Both the position numbers and the translations under genes were made by a program. Shown piece after piece: positions 26,276-35,935 of a stretch of DNA of 64,000 nt. Source of the stretch: an uncultured Candidatus Actinomarina sp. (lineage in GTDB: Bacteria; Actinomycetota; Acidimicrobiia; Actinomarinales; Actinomarinaceae); contig CACGBK010000005.1 of NCBI GenBank assembly GCA_902571385.1, forward strand, positions 1 to 64,000. Reading direction: 5' to 3'. Under the pieces are notes generated by a model. That model had not been told where the DNA came from and did not search any database. It saw nothing but the letters and a program-made list of their open reading frames with translations. The stretch's first letter is position 1; each line of letters starts with the position of its first letter.

Positions 26276-26587
26276 TTAACCTAGCGCGTCGATTTTTTCT
26301 TTGATGACTTCTTTTGGTTGAACTCCAACAAATCTTTCTTTGACCTCACCGTCTTTTAAGATTACGACTGTGGGAACTCCCATTACTTGATTTTGTCCAG
26401 CAATTTGTGGATGTTGATCTACATCTAATTTTACGAAATCAACACCATCTATTTCATTATTTAGTTCTTCTAATATTGGACTCAATACTTTACAAGGTCC
26501 GCACCAAGTGGCATGAAAATCAATAACTACCGGATTTGGGGAGTTAATAATTTCAGCATATTCTTCAGCATTTATTTCTTTTACCAT
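26276..26587 (-). CDS. trxA: Thioredoxin
   Basis: The 103-residue protein is a classic thioredoxin with WCGPC in FHATWCGPCKVLSPILEEL at about 27-44 and the cis-proline loop GVPTVVILKDGE. It reduces disulfides in the cytoplasm, using thioredoxin reductase, which is not in the window. It begins a small redox group (trxA, small membrane protein, mycoredoxin). A 64-nt gap separates it from smpB, the largest gap in this long gene run, so a promoter could be there. Confidence 0.95.
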   Translation of the reverse strand: MVKEINAEEYAEIINSPNPVVIDFHATWCGPCKVLSPILEELNNEIDGVDFVKLDVDQHPQIAGQNQVMGVPTVVILKDGEVKERFVGVQPKEVIKEKIDALG

Positions 26588-26651
26588 TATTTCCTTTAAT
26601 TTCTTATTAAGTCTATAAATTCTAAATTTATAAAAGTAATTTAAAAATAAA

Positions 26652-27086
26652 TTATTTATAGTTCCTTATTTCTTTTTTAAGCCTTTTATCAGTCAACTTG
26701 CTTCTTTTATCAATATTTTTCTTTCCTTTTGATAAAGCTATTTCAACCTTAATAAATCCATTTTGTTCAAAAACTTTGGTAGCAATAAGTGTTAGACCTT
26801 TTGTAGAAACTAAACCGATCATTCTTTTTATCTCTTTTTTGTGTAACAATAACTTTCTAGGAGCTTTTGGATCATAATCAATTAATTCAGCATACTTGTA
26901 TGGTTCAATATTCATTTCTCTAATAATTGCCTCTTCATTTTCAATTGTTGCAAATGCGTCAATTATAGAAAGGGCTCCATTTCTGATGCTTTTTGTTTCA
27001 GCTCCAGTTAGAACAATTCCTGCTTCGAAAAATTCAAGAAATTCATATGAATTTCTAGCTTTTCTATTTTGCGCAAAAACTTTCAT
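26652..27086 (-). CDS. smpB: SsrA-binding protein SmpB
   Basis: SmpB binds tmRNA and brings it to stalled ribosomes. The start is ATG 27086 (MKVFAQNRKARNSYEFLEFFEAGIVLTG, in short), which overlaps the TGA of the M23 hydrolase gene as ATGA. The frame extends five codons upstream but those are not conserved. IRNGALSIIDAFATI and LLLHKKEI are family blocks, and the C-terminus ends with the Lys-rich helix (KGKKNIDKRSKLTDKRLKKE). It pairs with tmRNA at 20971. Confidence 0.96.
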   Translation of the reverse strand: MKVFAQNRKARNSYEFLEFFEAGIVLTGAETKSIRNGALSIIDAFATIENEEAIIREMNIEPYKYAELIDYDPKAPRKLLLHKKEIKRMIGLVSTKGLTLIATKVFEQNGFIKVEIALSKGKKNIDKRSKLTDKRLKKEIRNYK

Positions 27087-28459
27087 CGATCTAGGAAACA
27101 ATAGGGATTCATTCTACCTCTAGAAGTTGGATCTAAGTATGGAAGACTACAACTTACTGAGCTAGGATTTTTTAATCGAACTTCAAAATGTAAGTGTGGT
27201 CCTGTTGATCTTCCAGTATTTCCAACAGTTCCAATTACATCGCCTGTCACCACTGTTTGTCCAACAGATGTCCTAATTTCATTCATATGAAAATAAAGGG
27301 TCGTCATTCCTCCACCATGATCAATAAATACGGTTCTTCCTGCTAACCCATAATATCTTGCGAGGATTACTACTCCTCCTGCTGCAGCCTTGATTGGAGT
27401 TCCCGTTCTTCCAGGTATATCAATAGCTCCATGAAAACTAGTTACACCTCTAAACCTTCTCCACTTGTATCCACTTGATACATAGCTACCAGTAATTGGC
27501 CAAGATAACTGATTTGGTGCAACTCCACCTAAAGTACTCAATCTTTCAATATCTGCTTGGATAGCATCTTCAAGCTTCTCAAGATTAGCATGCTCTTCAT
27601 CTAATTTTGCAAGTTGGTTATTTGCTTCTGTTAAAAGATTTTGTGCTTTCCTTCTTTCAGATAATACAGCAGCTTTTTTATTTTCAACTTGTCGTTTTTC
27701 ACTCTCTACCCTGTTCTTACTTTCTTCTACATCTTCAGCAAATTCTTCTGCTTCAATTGATATCTGGTTCTTTTTTTCTTCTTCTGTTTGTAAGTTTTGA
27801 ATAATTTCTTCTCTTTGTTCTTCACGCTGAGATAAAAATTCAGTTTGAGTTTCGGATAAACTTTCAAAAGAATTTAAAGATTCTATGATTTCATAAGCTG
27901 TATTTACAATCGCTGATGCGTAGCCTAGGGCTGCCAAAAAATCTGATAAGTCGTTAAGGCTAATGAATAAGGCAGTTGCTGGACTCATCACACCATCGAT
28001 ATACATATCAACTGCTTTAATCTGCAATTCATCTTTTGCAGAATTTAAACTTTTTTGAGTTTCAAACAATTCGTCTTTAACTTTTGATATCTCATTTTTA
28101 GTTACCCCCAAAGTTACTTGTTCATTTATGATATTTTGTTGTACTGAAGCTAAATTATTTAAAGATTCATCATAGCCCTCTAAAGCTTTTTCAAGAGCTG
28201 CTTGAGCGGATGCAAGTCTGCGTTGAACCTCAGCTAATTCATCATTAACTTTCTTGAGTGCTGAGTCGTTTGCTAAAATTTTTTTTTCCAAATCTGTCTT
28301 ATCACCCTCATACTGTTTAATTTGATTAGCTATTGCGATGAGCTGTTTTTCTACTTCTTCTAATCTTTCTTCAGCCGTGATTGCAACAGACGGGTCAACT
28401 ACGATAGTTTGTAGGGTGATGACAAATAAAATGAACGATATAATAAAATTTTTAATCAT
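27083..28459 (-). CDS. Coiled-coil M23 (LytM) peptidoglycan hydrolase, FtsEX partner candidate
   Basis: The 458-residue protein has a signal sequence (about 5-26), two long coiled-coil segments (about 30-310) and a LytM domain (about 335-430). Zinc ligands are His and Asp in SFHGAIDIPG and His in PHLHFEVR; TLYFH is the other conserved block, so the domain looks active. The layout matches EnvC or PcsB, which FtsEX activates for septal wall cleavage. The gene overlaps ftsX by 8 nt, which supports that partnership. It takes the place where mycobacteria use RipC elsewhere. Confidence 0.9.
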   Translation of the reverse strand: MIKNFIISFILFVITLQTIVVDPSVAITAEERLEEVEKQLIAIANQIKQYEGDKTDLEKKILANDSALKKVNDELAEVQRRLASAQAALEKALEGYDESLNNLASVQQNIINEQVTLGVTKNEISKVKDELFETQKSLNSAKDELQIKAVDMYIDGVMSPATALFISLNDLSDFLAALGYASAIVNTAYEIIESLNSFESLSETQTEFLSQREEQREEIIQNLQTEEEKKNQISIEAEEFAEDVEESKNRVESEKRQVENKKAAVLSERRKAQNLLTEANNQLAKLDEEHANLEKLEDAIQADIERLSTLGGVAPNQLSWPITGSYVSSGYKWRRFRGVTSFHGAIDIPGRTGTPIKAAAGGVVILARYYGLAGRTVFIDHGGGMTTLYFHMNEIRTSVGQTVVTGDVIGTVGNTGRSTGPHLHFEVRLKNPSSVSCSLPYLDPTSRGRMNPYCFLDR

Positions 28460-29327
28460 TTAAAGCTTTTCTAATGCCAACGAAACTTGCGAAGAATCCA
28501 AAAAGAACAGTTGATAATAATAAAATTAAAGTCAGGTTAATTAAATAAGAGTCTGAAATAGCAATATCAAAAATGCTCTCTGATATGAATGAGGTCTTTG
28601 AATATTGTATAAACCCCCAACCAAGACCAACAGCAATGCTGGTTCCAATCAAAGATTCAAATATAGCTTCAAATATAAAAGGTAATCTAATGTAAGTAGA
28701 AGAAGCCCCAATTGTTCTCATAATCTTAATCTCTTTTTTCTTTGCATAGGCAGTAAGCCTCAGAGTGTTAATTATTAAAATAAATGCAGCGAAAGCAATT
28801 AGTCCAGCAAAAATAGTCGCAGATAAAACCAACGTATTTGTCAAGCTTAAGAGTCTTTCAATTGCTTCACCCGAAGCTCTGATTTCTTTCACAGCAGGAT
28901 TTCCATCCATTCTCTCAATTATTAATTCATAATCTGCTGGATCATTTAAATTTATTCTCAATGAAGTTGGTAGAATTTCAAGATCTACTTCTTGTAATAA
29001 TTCAGGCTGGTCTTTAAACAATGTTCTAAACTCTTCAGATGCTTCAGTTTTGGAAAAGTACTCTACCATTCTTACTTCAGGATAAGTTTCAAGTGTATCT
29101 TGAAGTTGCTTATGAGCTGTTGAGGTAACTCTATCGTCTAGAAAAATTACAACATGCACTCCATTTTGCCAACGTGAAGTATTATTTTCTACTATGGCTC
29201 TTGCAGAAAGAGTTGTAAAAACAAGAAAAGATGAAACTAAAACTGCAAGCATTGTTGCAATCACTAAAAGGGGATTCCTTCTCATATTTATAAATGTATT
29301 CTTTAAGACATAATTTAATTTTTTCAT
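28452..29327 (-). CDS. ftsX: Cell division protein FtsX
   Basis: FtsX is the membrane subunit of the FtsEX complex. The 291 residues show a cytoplasmic start (YVLKNTFINMRRNPLL), TM1 (about 19-42), an extracellular domain (about 45-165) and three further helices (about 175-285). The ending matches the FtsX/MacB permease form (LLLSTVLFGFFASF). The extracellular domain would contact the coiled-coil hydrolase encoded next. It is separated from ftsE by 6 nt. Confidence 0.95.
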   Translation of the reverse strand: MKKLNYVLKNTFINMRRNPLLVIATMLAVLVSSFLVFTTLSARAIVENNTSRWQNGVHVVIFLDDRVTSTAHKQLQDTLETYPEVRMVEYFSKTEASEEFRTLFKDQPELLQEVDLEILPTSLRINLNDPADYELIIERMDGNPAVKEIRASGEAIERLLSLTNTLVLSATIFAGLIAFAAFILIINTLRLTAYAKKKEIKIMRTIGASSTYIRLPFIFEAIFESLIGTSIAVGLGWGFIQYSKTSFISESIFDIAISDSYLINLTLILLLSTVLFGFFASFVGIRKALND

Positions 29328-29333
29328 AGAAAC

Positions 29334-30011
29334 CTAGACATATCTTCCCTGATCAACATCGCTTAATAGCTTTCCATCTTTTAATTGCAACACCCGTTTT
29401 TTTCTTCTATTTACAATGGAAGAATCATGTGTAGCCATTAAAACAGTTGTACCTGCCCTGTTTATTTTTTCTAATAAGGTAAGTATTTGAATACTTAAAT
29501 CAGGATCTAAATTTCCAGTTGGTTCGTCACATAAAAGAACCAATGGATTTGAAGCTAAAGCTCTTGCAATACAAGCTCTTGTTTGCTCTCCTCCAGAAAG
29601 TTGACTAGGAAATTTATACATACTTTCTTGTAAATCTACAAGATCAATTAGGGTGCTTGTTTTTTCATCAATTTCTTTTTCATCAAATCCGAGTACCTCT
29701 AAGGCAAAGCTTACATTTTCGAAAGTTGTTCTGTCTTCCAATAATTGTGGTTCTTGGGTAACAATTCCTAATTTTCTTCGTAGTAATGGTATCTTCCACT
29801 TTGGTAGAGTTGTTACATCCATGTCAACAACTTCAATTTCACCTTTTGTGGCTGAGTAGTCTTTGTATAAAAGTTTTAGTAAAGATGATTTTCCACTTCC
29901 AGAATGGCCAATAAGATAAACAAATTCTCCTTCTTGGATTTCAGTAGAGACATTAGAAAGTGCAACACTTCCACCTTCAAAAACTAATGAAACATTGTTT
30001 AATTTAATCAT
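29334..30011 (-). CDS. ftsE: Cell division ATP-binding protein FtsE
   Basis: The 225-residue ABC ATPase has Walker A GHSGSGKSSLLKLLY, signature LSGGEQTRACIARAL, Walker B VLLCDEPTGNLDP and the switch His in MATHDSS. It drives FtsX to regulate wall hydrolysis at division. It overlaps the end of prfB by 8 nt, giving the actinobacterial prfB-ftsE-ftsX order. The length is normal. Confidence 0.96.
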   Translation of the reverse strand: MIKLNNVSLVFEGGSVALSNVSTEIQEGEFVYLIGHSGSGKSSLLKLLYKDYSATKGEIEVVDMDVTTLPKWKIPLLRRKLGIVTQEPQLLEDRTTFENVSFALEVLGFDEKEIDEKTSTLIDLVDLQESMYKFPSQLSGGEQTRACIARALASNPLVLLCDEPTGNLDPDLSIQILTLLEKINRAGTTVLMATHDSSIVNRRKKRVLQLKDGKLLSDVDQGRYV

Positions 30012-31108
30012 TTAATCCCTGTCTACGCCATTTTAGGTACTCATTGATAAATATGTTAATATCTCCATCTAAAACTGATTGAATATTTCCGACTTCAATG
30101 TTTGTTCTTGAATCTTTGACTTGTTGATATGGCTGCATCACATAAGATCTAATTTGTCTTCCCCACCCTGCTTCAACCTGTTCACCTCTAATTGAATCAA
30201 GTTTTTTCATTTTTTCTTCTCTTTCTTGAATTATAAGTTTTGATTTTAAAAGACTCAATGCTCTAACTTTATTTTGTAATTGTGATCTCTCTGCCTGACA
30301 AGCAACAACGATTCCAGATGGGATATGAGTCACTCTTACAGCAGAGTCAGTTGTATTAACATGTTGACCTCCAGCACCAGATGATCTGTAAACATCTATT
30401 CTTATGTCATCATCATTAAGGTCTAGATCTTCTGAATCTTCAATTAAAGGGATAACATCTACACCAGCAAAACTAGTATGTCTTCTTTTGTTGCTGTCAA
30501 AAGGACTAATTCTAACTAAACGATGGACTCCCCTTTCACTTTCTAAATTTGCATAAGCTCTAAAATTTTCAACTCTTATTGAGGCGGATTTTATTCCAGC
30601 TTCTTCACCAGATGAAATTTCTTCGATCTCATAGCTCATTTTCTTATCGTCTAAATATCTTGTATACATCCTCAATAACATTTCAGCCCAATCATGGGCA
30701 TCAACACCGCCAGCACCTGCATTAACAGTTAATACAGCTGCATGATCATCGAACTCGCTTGAATACAAAGATTCCTCTTCTAAATCAACAATTTTTTTTT
30801 CAATATCATCAAATTGAGGTTTTATTTCTTCTAATTCAGATGGATTGTCTTTGCTTAATTCAGTCAATTCTTCAAGGTCTTTTATTTCACTATCTAAAAT
30901 ATTTAATAGATTTATAACTTTTTCTAGATTTGAAGCACTCTTAACAATATTTTGAGCATTAGGATTTTCCGACCAGAAATTTTCTTTAGAAATTATTTTA
31001 TTAAGATTTAGAAATTCTTCTTTTTTATTATCAAAGTCAAAGATACTCCTTGGCAGAAGTTAATCTTTCTCTAAAAGTCTTTATTTTGCTTCGGATTTCT
31101 TTATACAT
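30004..31108 (-). CDS. prfB: Peptide chain release factor 2, with programmed +1 frameshift
   Basis: RF2 reads UAA and UGA. The open frame 30004-30867 encodes most of it, but the N-terminus is in another frame. ATG 31108 starts MYKEIRSKIKTFRERL... and runs 23 codons to CTT-TGA-C, where a +1 shift (CTT to GAC) joins it to DFDNKKEEFL in frame with the rest. The total is about 367 residues, as in E. coli. SPF (about 201-203) and GGQ (about 246-248) fall at the expected places. The start lies inside the end of secA (28-nt overlap). Low RF2 levels would promote the shift. Confidence 0.93.
31036..31051 (-). promoter_or_regulatory. RF2 programmed frameshift site
   Basis: The minus strand reads AAGGAG-TAT-CTT-TGA-C. 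This matches E. coli prfB (AGGGGG-TAT-CTT-TGA-C) in spacing and slippery codon. The internal Shine-Dalgarno AAGGAG is 3 nt before CTT, and TGA is at 31037-31039. It makes an autoregulatory switch on RF2. Confidence 0.93.
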
Positions 31109-33693
31109 TTATCGTCTATTCCACATTTTTTATATTTTATACCACAACCTAATGGGCAAGGATCATTTCTACCAATTTTTTCTTTATTATTTAAACTTAC
31201 CTCTTTAGATTCTTTAGTTTCTACTTTTTCTTTATTATCTTGTTTTGCATTTTCAAAATTCAATAAAAGTCTAATGACGGATAATTTTACATTATCAATT
31301 AAATCTTCAAATAGATCATATCCTTCTTTTTGATATTCAACAAGAGGATCTCTCTGACCCATTGCTCTAAGGCCAATTCCTGATCTCAAATAATCCATCT
31401 CTGATAAATGATTTTTCCAAGATTGATCTATAAATGAAAGTGAACCTATTCGTGCCAAATTCATAAAATTTTCCTTGTCAGATTCTAAATTTTTTGAATA
31501 TAAATTTTCAAGAGATAATCTGATATCTAAATTATCGTTCAACTCTAAATCTTTTAAAAATTGTTTTTTTATGTTGTCTGATAGGAGAAGGCTTAATTCG
31601 TCATCTACATAATTACTAAACTCTTCAAGACTTTCATATTGTGTTTTATAATTCTCAATACTATTTTGTACATCTTCAATAACATCATCTCTCCATTCGA
31701 ATATCAAATCCTCAATATTTTCTGATCTTAAAAGCTGTCTTCTCCATCTATATATAACGTCTCTTTGCTGATTAAGTACTTGATCAAATTTAAGTACATT
31801 TTTTCTAATTTCAAAGTTTAACGATTCAACTTGTGCCTGAGCTCTTTCAATACTCTTTGTAACCATGTTTTGCTCTATTTTTTCTTCATCTGGTAAATTT
31901 AATTTATCCATTATTGACTGAATTCGTTCACCTTGAAAGCGTCTCATTAATTCATCTTCAAGACTGATATAGAATCTAGACTCGCCTGGATCACCCTGTC
32001 TTCCAGATCTTCCTCTTAATTGATTGTCAATTCTTCTTGATTCATGACGCTCAGTCCCGATTACGTACAATCCTCCTAAATCTTTAACTTTTTCTTTCTC
32101 ATCATTTATAGAAGAATCGTACTCTATTATTAATTGCTCAATGTATTCTTCATCATCTTCTTTGTTTTCTTTTTCTGCTTGAGCATTAGCCATAAACTCG
32201 CTGTTGCCACCGAGCTTTATATCCACACCTCTGCCTGCCATGTTTGTAGCAACTGTAACAGATTTTAAACGTCCAGCTTGTGCAATAATTGAAGCTTCCT
32301 CTAAATGATTTTTTGCATTTAATACTGAATGCTTAATACTTTTTTTTGTAAGTTCTTTAGAAATTTCTTCAGATGAATCTACGGAAACCGTACCTAATAA
32401 TACGGGCTGTCCCAATTCATGACGCTCCTTGATGTCTTCAACAACAGCATTTAATTTTGCTTGTCTTGTCTTATATACAGTATCTTGATTGTCATTTCTT
32501 GCAATAGGTAGATTTGTTGGAATCTCAACTACTTCAAGATTATAAATTTGAATTAGTTCATCTTCTTCTGTTTTTGCTGTTCCAGTCATCCCTGAGAGAT
32601 TTTCATACATCCTAAAGTAGTTTTGATAGGTGATTGATGCTAATGTTTGATTTTCATCCTGAATCTTCAGATTTTCTTTCGCTTCAATAGCTTGATGAAG
32701 TCCATCAGAATATCTCCTACCTTCTAATACACGTCCTGTAAATTCGTCAACTATTTTTACCTGACCATCAGCGTTAATATAATCTACATCTTTTTTATAT
32801 ATTTCTTTTGCTCGTAAAGAAGCTGTTAAATAATGAATAAAATTAGTAGATGTATTTTCATACAAGTTATCAATGCCTAATTTTTTTTCTATAAACTCAA
32901 TACCATCTTCAGTTGGATGGATTTGTTTTTTTGACTCATCAACTTCATAATGGATGTCTTTTTTCATTTGCTTAACGAGCTTTGAAAATTGTAAATACCA
33001 TTTTGTAGATTCTTCCACTCTTCCCGAAATTATTAGCGGAGTTCTTGCTTCATCAACTAATATAGAATCAACTTCATCAATCACAGCATAAAAAAGCTCA
33101 CCTTGAGTCAATTGATCTGAAGTTTGGGCCATATTGTCTCTTAGGTAATCAAATCCAAATTCATTGTTCGTTCCATAAACAATATCTTTTTTATATTCTG
33201 AAACTTTTTCCTGATAGTCTTGACCTGAATATATTAAACCTACCTCTAAACCTAGAAAATTATAGATTGGACTCATCCATTCTGCGTCTCTTTTTGATAA
33301 GTAATCATTCACTGTTACGACATGTACACCTTTCTCATAAAGTGCCATATATGAAATAGGAAGGGTTGAAACTAGGGTCTTTCCTTCCCCAGTTTTCATT
33401 TCGGCAATTTTATTTCTTAGTAATACCATCCCACCAAAAAGTTGAACATCATAATGGCGTTGTCCTATTGTTCTTTTTGATGCTTCTCTTACAAGGGAGA
33501 ATGCTTCAACCTCATGTTCAAATTTATTTTCTGAATTAAGTTTTGTTTTTAATTCTTGAAAGGTCTCTTTTATTTCCTGATCTGTAAGTTTTTCAGTTTC
33601 GGGTTCCCTTAAATTAATTAACTCAACTTTTTTATTTAATTCTTGAGCAAGTTTTCCACTTCCAACAGATAAGACTTTTTTAAAAATACTCAA
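31081..33693 (-). CDS. secA: Preprotein translocase ATPase SecA
   Basis: SecA pushes unfolded proteins through SecYEG. The 870 residues include Walker A MKTGEGKTLVSTLP, DEVDSILVDEARTPLIISG, GRAGRGVDIKLGG (here TNMAGRGVDIKLGG) and the helicase motif QLRGRSGRQGDPG. The C-terminus is a zinc-binding SEC-C-like motif with NDPCPLGCGIKYKKCG, an altered spacing from the usual CPCGSGKKYKxC form. The gene is full length and its last 28 nt contain the start of prfB. It lies 2 nt from ahcY. Confidence 0.97.
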   Translation of the reverse strand: MSIFKKVLSVGSGKLAQELNKKVELINLREPETEKLTDQEIKETFQELKTKLNSENKFEHEVEAFSLVREASKRTIGQRHYDVQLFGGMVLLRNKIAEMKTGEGKTLVSTLPISYMALYEKGVHVVTVNDYLSKRDAEWMSPIYNFLGLEVGLIYSGQDYQEKVSEYKKDIVYGTNNEFGFDYLRDNMAQTSDQLTQGELFYAVIDEVDSILVDEARTPLIISGRVEESTKWYLQFSKLVKQMKKDIHYEVDESKKQIHPTEDGIEFIEKKLGIDNLYENTSTNFIHYLTASLRAKEIYKKDVDYINADGQVKIVDEFTGRVLEGRRYSDGLHQAIEAKENLKIQDENQTLASITYQNYFRMYENLSGMTGTAKTEEDELIQIYNLEVVEIPTNLPIARNDNQDTVYKTRQAKLNAVVEDIKERHELGQPVLLGTVSVDSSEEISKELTKKSIKHSVLNAKNHLEEASIIAQAGRLKSVTVATNMAGRGVDIKLGGNSEFMANAQAEKENKEDDEEYIEQLIIEYDSSINDEKEKVKDLGGLYVIGTERHESRRIDNQLRGRSGRQGDPGESRFYISLEDELMRRFQGERIQSIMDKLNLPDEEKIEQNMVTKSIERAQAQVESLNFEIRKNVLKFDQVLNQQRDVIYRWRRQLLRSENIEDLIFEWRDDVIEDVQNSIENYKTQYESLEEFSNYVDDELSLLLSDNIKKQFLKDLELNDNLDIRLSLENLYSKNLESDKENFMNLARIGSLSFIDQSWKNHLSEMDYLRSGIGLRAMGQRDPLVEYQKEGYDLFEDLIDNVKLSVIRLLLNFENAKQDNKEKVETKESKEVSLNNKEKIGRNDPCPLGCGIKYKKCGIDDKCIKKSEAK

Positions 33694-33695
33694 AT

Positions 33696-34940
33696 TTAGC
33701 TAGTGCCATGCTCCCAGGAGTCGAGATAATCAATTTGCTCTTTGGTGAGTATTTCAAGCTCTCCACCCATGAGTTCCAGTTTTGTTGCAGCAATTTTTAA
33801 ATCTACTTCACTTGGAAGAGTATAAACTTTTGGTTCTAGTTCCTTGTAATTATCTTTAATCCATTCAGCAGCCAGTGCTTGATTTGCAAATGACATATCC
33901 ATTACAGATGCTGGATGACCTGTTGCAGCTGCTAAGTTGACAAGCCTTCCTTCTGCCAAGACCAATATCTCTTTTCCATTATATTTATAGCTTTCAACAT
34001 GTTCTCTAACCCTATCAACTTGTGAACTATTTTCTTTAAGGGCATTTAAGTTAATTTCTACATCAAAGTGTCCTGCATTAGCTAAGGCAACTCCATCTTT
34101 CATTACATCAAAGTGTTGTTTATCAAGAGCATGCATATTACCCGTTACAGATACAATTACATCGGCAATCTTTGCTGCGTTTATACTTGTTTTAACTTCA
34201 TATCCATGCATAAGAGCTTCTAAGGCACGAACTGAATTTGGTTCAACAATCGTAACTTTTGCACCCATTCCATATGCTCTTTCTGCAACTCCTTTTCCAC
34301 AATCACCAAAACCTATGACAACAACATCTAAGCCTGCAATCAATAAATCGGTAGCTCTTACTACACCATCCATCGCACTTTGACCAGTTCCAAATCTGTT
34401 ATCAAATAAATGCTTGGTGTCAGAATCATTAACTGCAACGACTGGAAATCTAAGTTTGTTATTTTTTTCCATTGATTTCAGTCTAATTACTCCTGTTGTT
34501 GTTTCTTCCATTGACCCCATTACAGGTATATCAGATCTTTCAGTGTGTAATAATGAGACCAAATCTGCTCCGTCATCCATTGTTATATCCGGTTTCGAAT
34601 CTAAAACAGAATTTAGGTGTTTGAAAAAATCATCATTAGATACTCCATGCACAGCATGAACTTCTACATCACTTTCAGAGAGATATGCTGCAACTGAGTC
34701 TTTTGTAGATAATGGATTTGAAGCACACAATGATACATTGGCTCCAGCAGCTTTCAAAGTAAGCATTAAATTGGCAGTTTCCTTTGTTACGTGCATACAA
34801 GCACCTATGTTTAAACCTTCTAATGGTTTGTTCTTCATGAAGTCTGATTTTATTTCATCAAGAACTTTCATCTGTCTTGCTGCCCAGTCAACTTCTTGTT
34901 GGCCAACATCTGCAAGTTTAATATCTTTAATTGTTGACAT
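33696..34940 (-). CDS. ahcY: Adenosylhomocysteinase
   Basis: It splits S-adenosylhomocysteine into adenosine and homocysteine, keeping SAM-dependent methylation running. The 414 residues contain LNIGACMHVTKETANL, DDGADLVSLLH, VAVNDSDTKHLFDNRFGTGQS, VVIGFGDCGKGVAERAYGMGAKV (NAD site) and LAEGRLVNLAAATGHP. It is the shorter type that lacks an internal insertion found in many other homologues. Start ATG 34940 has GGAGG before it, and overlaps the previous stop by one base. Confidence 0.96.
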   Translation of the reverse strand: MSTIKDIKLADVGQQEVDWAARQMKVLDEIKSDFMKNKPLEGLNIGACMHVTKETANLMLTLKAAGANVSLCASNPLSTKDSVAAYLSESDVEVHAVHGVSNDDFFKHLNSVLDSKPDITMDDGADLVSLLHTERSDIPVMGSMEETTTGVIRLKSMEKNNKLRFPVVAVNDSDTKHLFDNRFGTGQSAMDGVVRATDLLIAGLDVVVIGFGDCGKGVAERAYGMGAKVTIVEPNSVRALEALMHGYEVKTSINAAKIADVIVSVTGNMHALDKQHFDVMKDGVALANAGHFDVEINLNALKENSSQVDRVREHVESYKYNGKEILVLAEGRLVNLAAATGHPASVMDMSFANQALAAEWIKDNYKELEPKVYTLPSEVDLKIAATKLELMGGELEILTKEQIDYLDSWEHGTS

Positions 34941-35935
34941 TATCCTCCTAGCAAATCTTTTAATTTTTCAATAGTTTCAATGTTTTCTGGATCAATAGAA
35001 AGCTTTTTTGCTAGATTTAAGCTTACTAAATCACCTAGTAATACTAACTCCAATAGGGTTTTTAGTGTATTTTCTTGATTATCTAAATTAACTTCAAGTA
35101 CGACTACTTTTTCGCCAATTAAATTTTTAGTGAATTCAAATCTTTTTTTAATTTGAATGTGTTCATTTTTATCTCTCAACAAAATAACTATAAAATTATT
35201 TTTACTTCCCTCTTTATCTGAATCCCAAGAAAGTATTTCATTATGATGAACTTCTGGCAAGTTGCCAACAAAAGCCTTAGATTTTGAATTTTCATTAATT
35301 TGAGTTTTCCAGCGAGATGATACAACTTTGGACATATCCGTGCCAGCGTAAAGAATAACAGTTTTATTATTAATAGATTCACTGATTTCTAAAGAAAGTT
35401 TATTTATTTCAGATTCATCATTCAACTTAGATAAAGTCTCTAAATAATTACTAACTTCTTTTAATTGAGAAACAAAATTTGACCCATTTAATGAATCTAA
35501 TATTTTTGAAACAGCTAATGTGAGATATCCGAAAGCCGCTCTTGGTTGCAATCCACCCGGAATTTTGATAAATACTTTATCTTGTTTTTTTGCAACATCT
35601 ATCAATTTTCCTCCACTTGAAATAACCATCCAGTCCAAGTTGTTTTCAATAGCATCAGATATTCCTGATAATGTTTCTTCAGTATTTCCTGAATAAGAGA
35701 TAAATAAGCAAAAAGGTCGCAAATTGATAATTTGTTTTGGTATTGAGTAGTCTTTGCGGACAATAATATTCTTATCAGATATTTCATTACATAAAACTTT
35801 CATAACATCCCCTGCGACACCAGAACCACCCATGCCCATGATTAAAAGATTGTCATGTGAAAAGTTTTCTAAATTTCTTGAAAACTCAAGCTTGGATATT
35901 ATTTGATTTTTAAGATCGAAGGCAATATTTAACAT
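34940..35935 (-). CDS. SIS-domain phosphoglucose/phosphomannose isomerase-like protein
   Basis: The 331-residue protein has a SIS domain with MGMGGSGVAGDV, CLFISYSGNTEETLSG and VPxPGGLQPRAAFGY-like residues (KIPGGLQPRAAFGYL). That combination is typical of the bifunctional PGI/PMI family that interconverts fructose 6-P with glucose 6-P or mannose 6-P. The EVHHNEILSWD motif fits the catalytic site. It directly follows manB with no gap, and both fit the supply of mannose/GDP-mannose for surface glycans. The specific substrate is inferred. Confidence 0.86.
   Translation of the reverse strand: MLNIAFDLKNQIISKLEFSRNLENFSHDNLLIMGMGGSGVAGDVMKVLCNEISDKNIIVRKDYSIPKQIINLRPFCLFISYSGNTEETLSGISDAIENNLDWMVISSGGKLIDVAKKQDKVFIKIPGGLQPRAAFGYLTLAVSKILDSLNGSNFVSQLKEVSNYLETLSKLNDESEINKLSLEISESINNKTVILYAGTDMSKVVSSRWKTQINENSKSKAFVGNLPEVHHNEILSWDSDKEGSKNNFIVILLRDKNEHIQIKKRFEFTKNLIGEKVVVLEVNLDNQENTLKTLLELVLLGDLVSLNLAKKLSIDPENIETIEKLKDLLGG

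Noticed and set aside
30004-30867. A truncated, degenerate RF2
   Set aside because: The missing N-terminus is present in the alternative frame and joined by the known RF2 frameshift signal.
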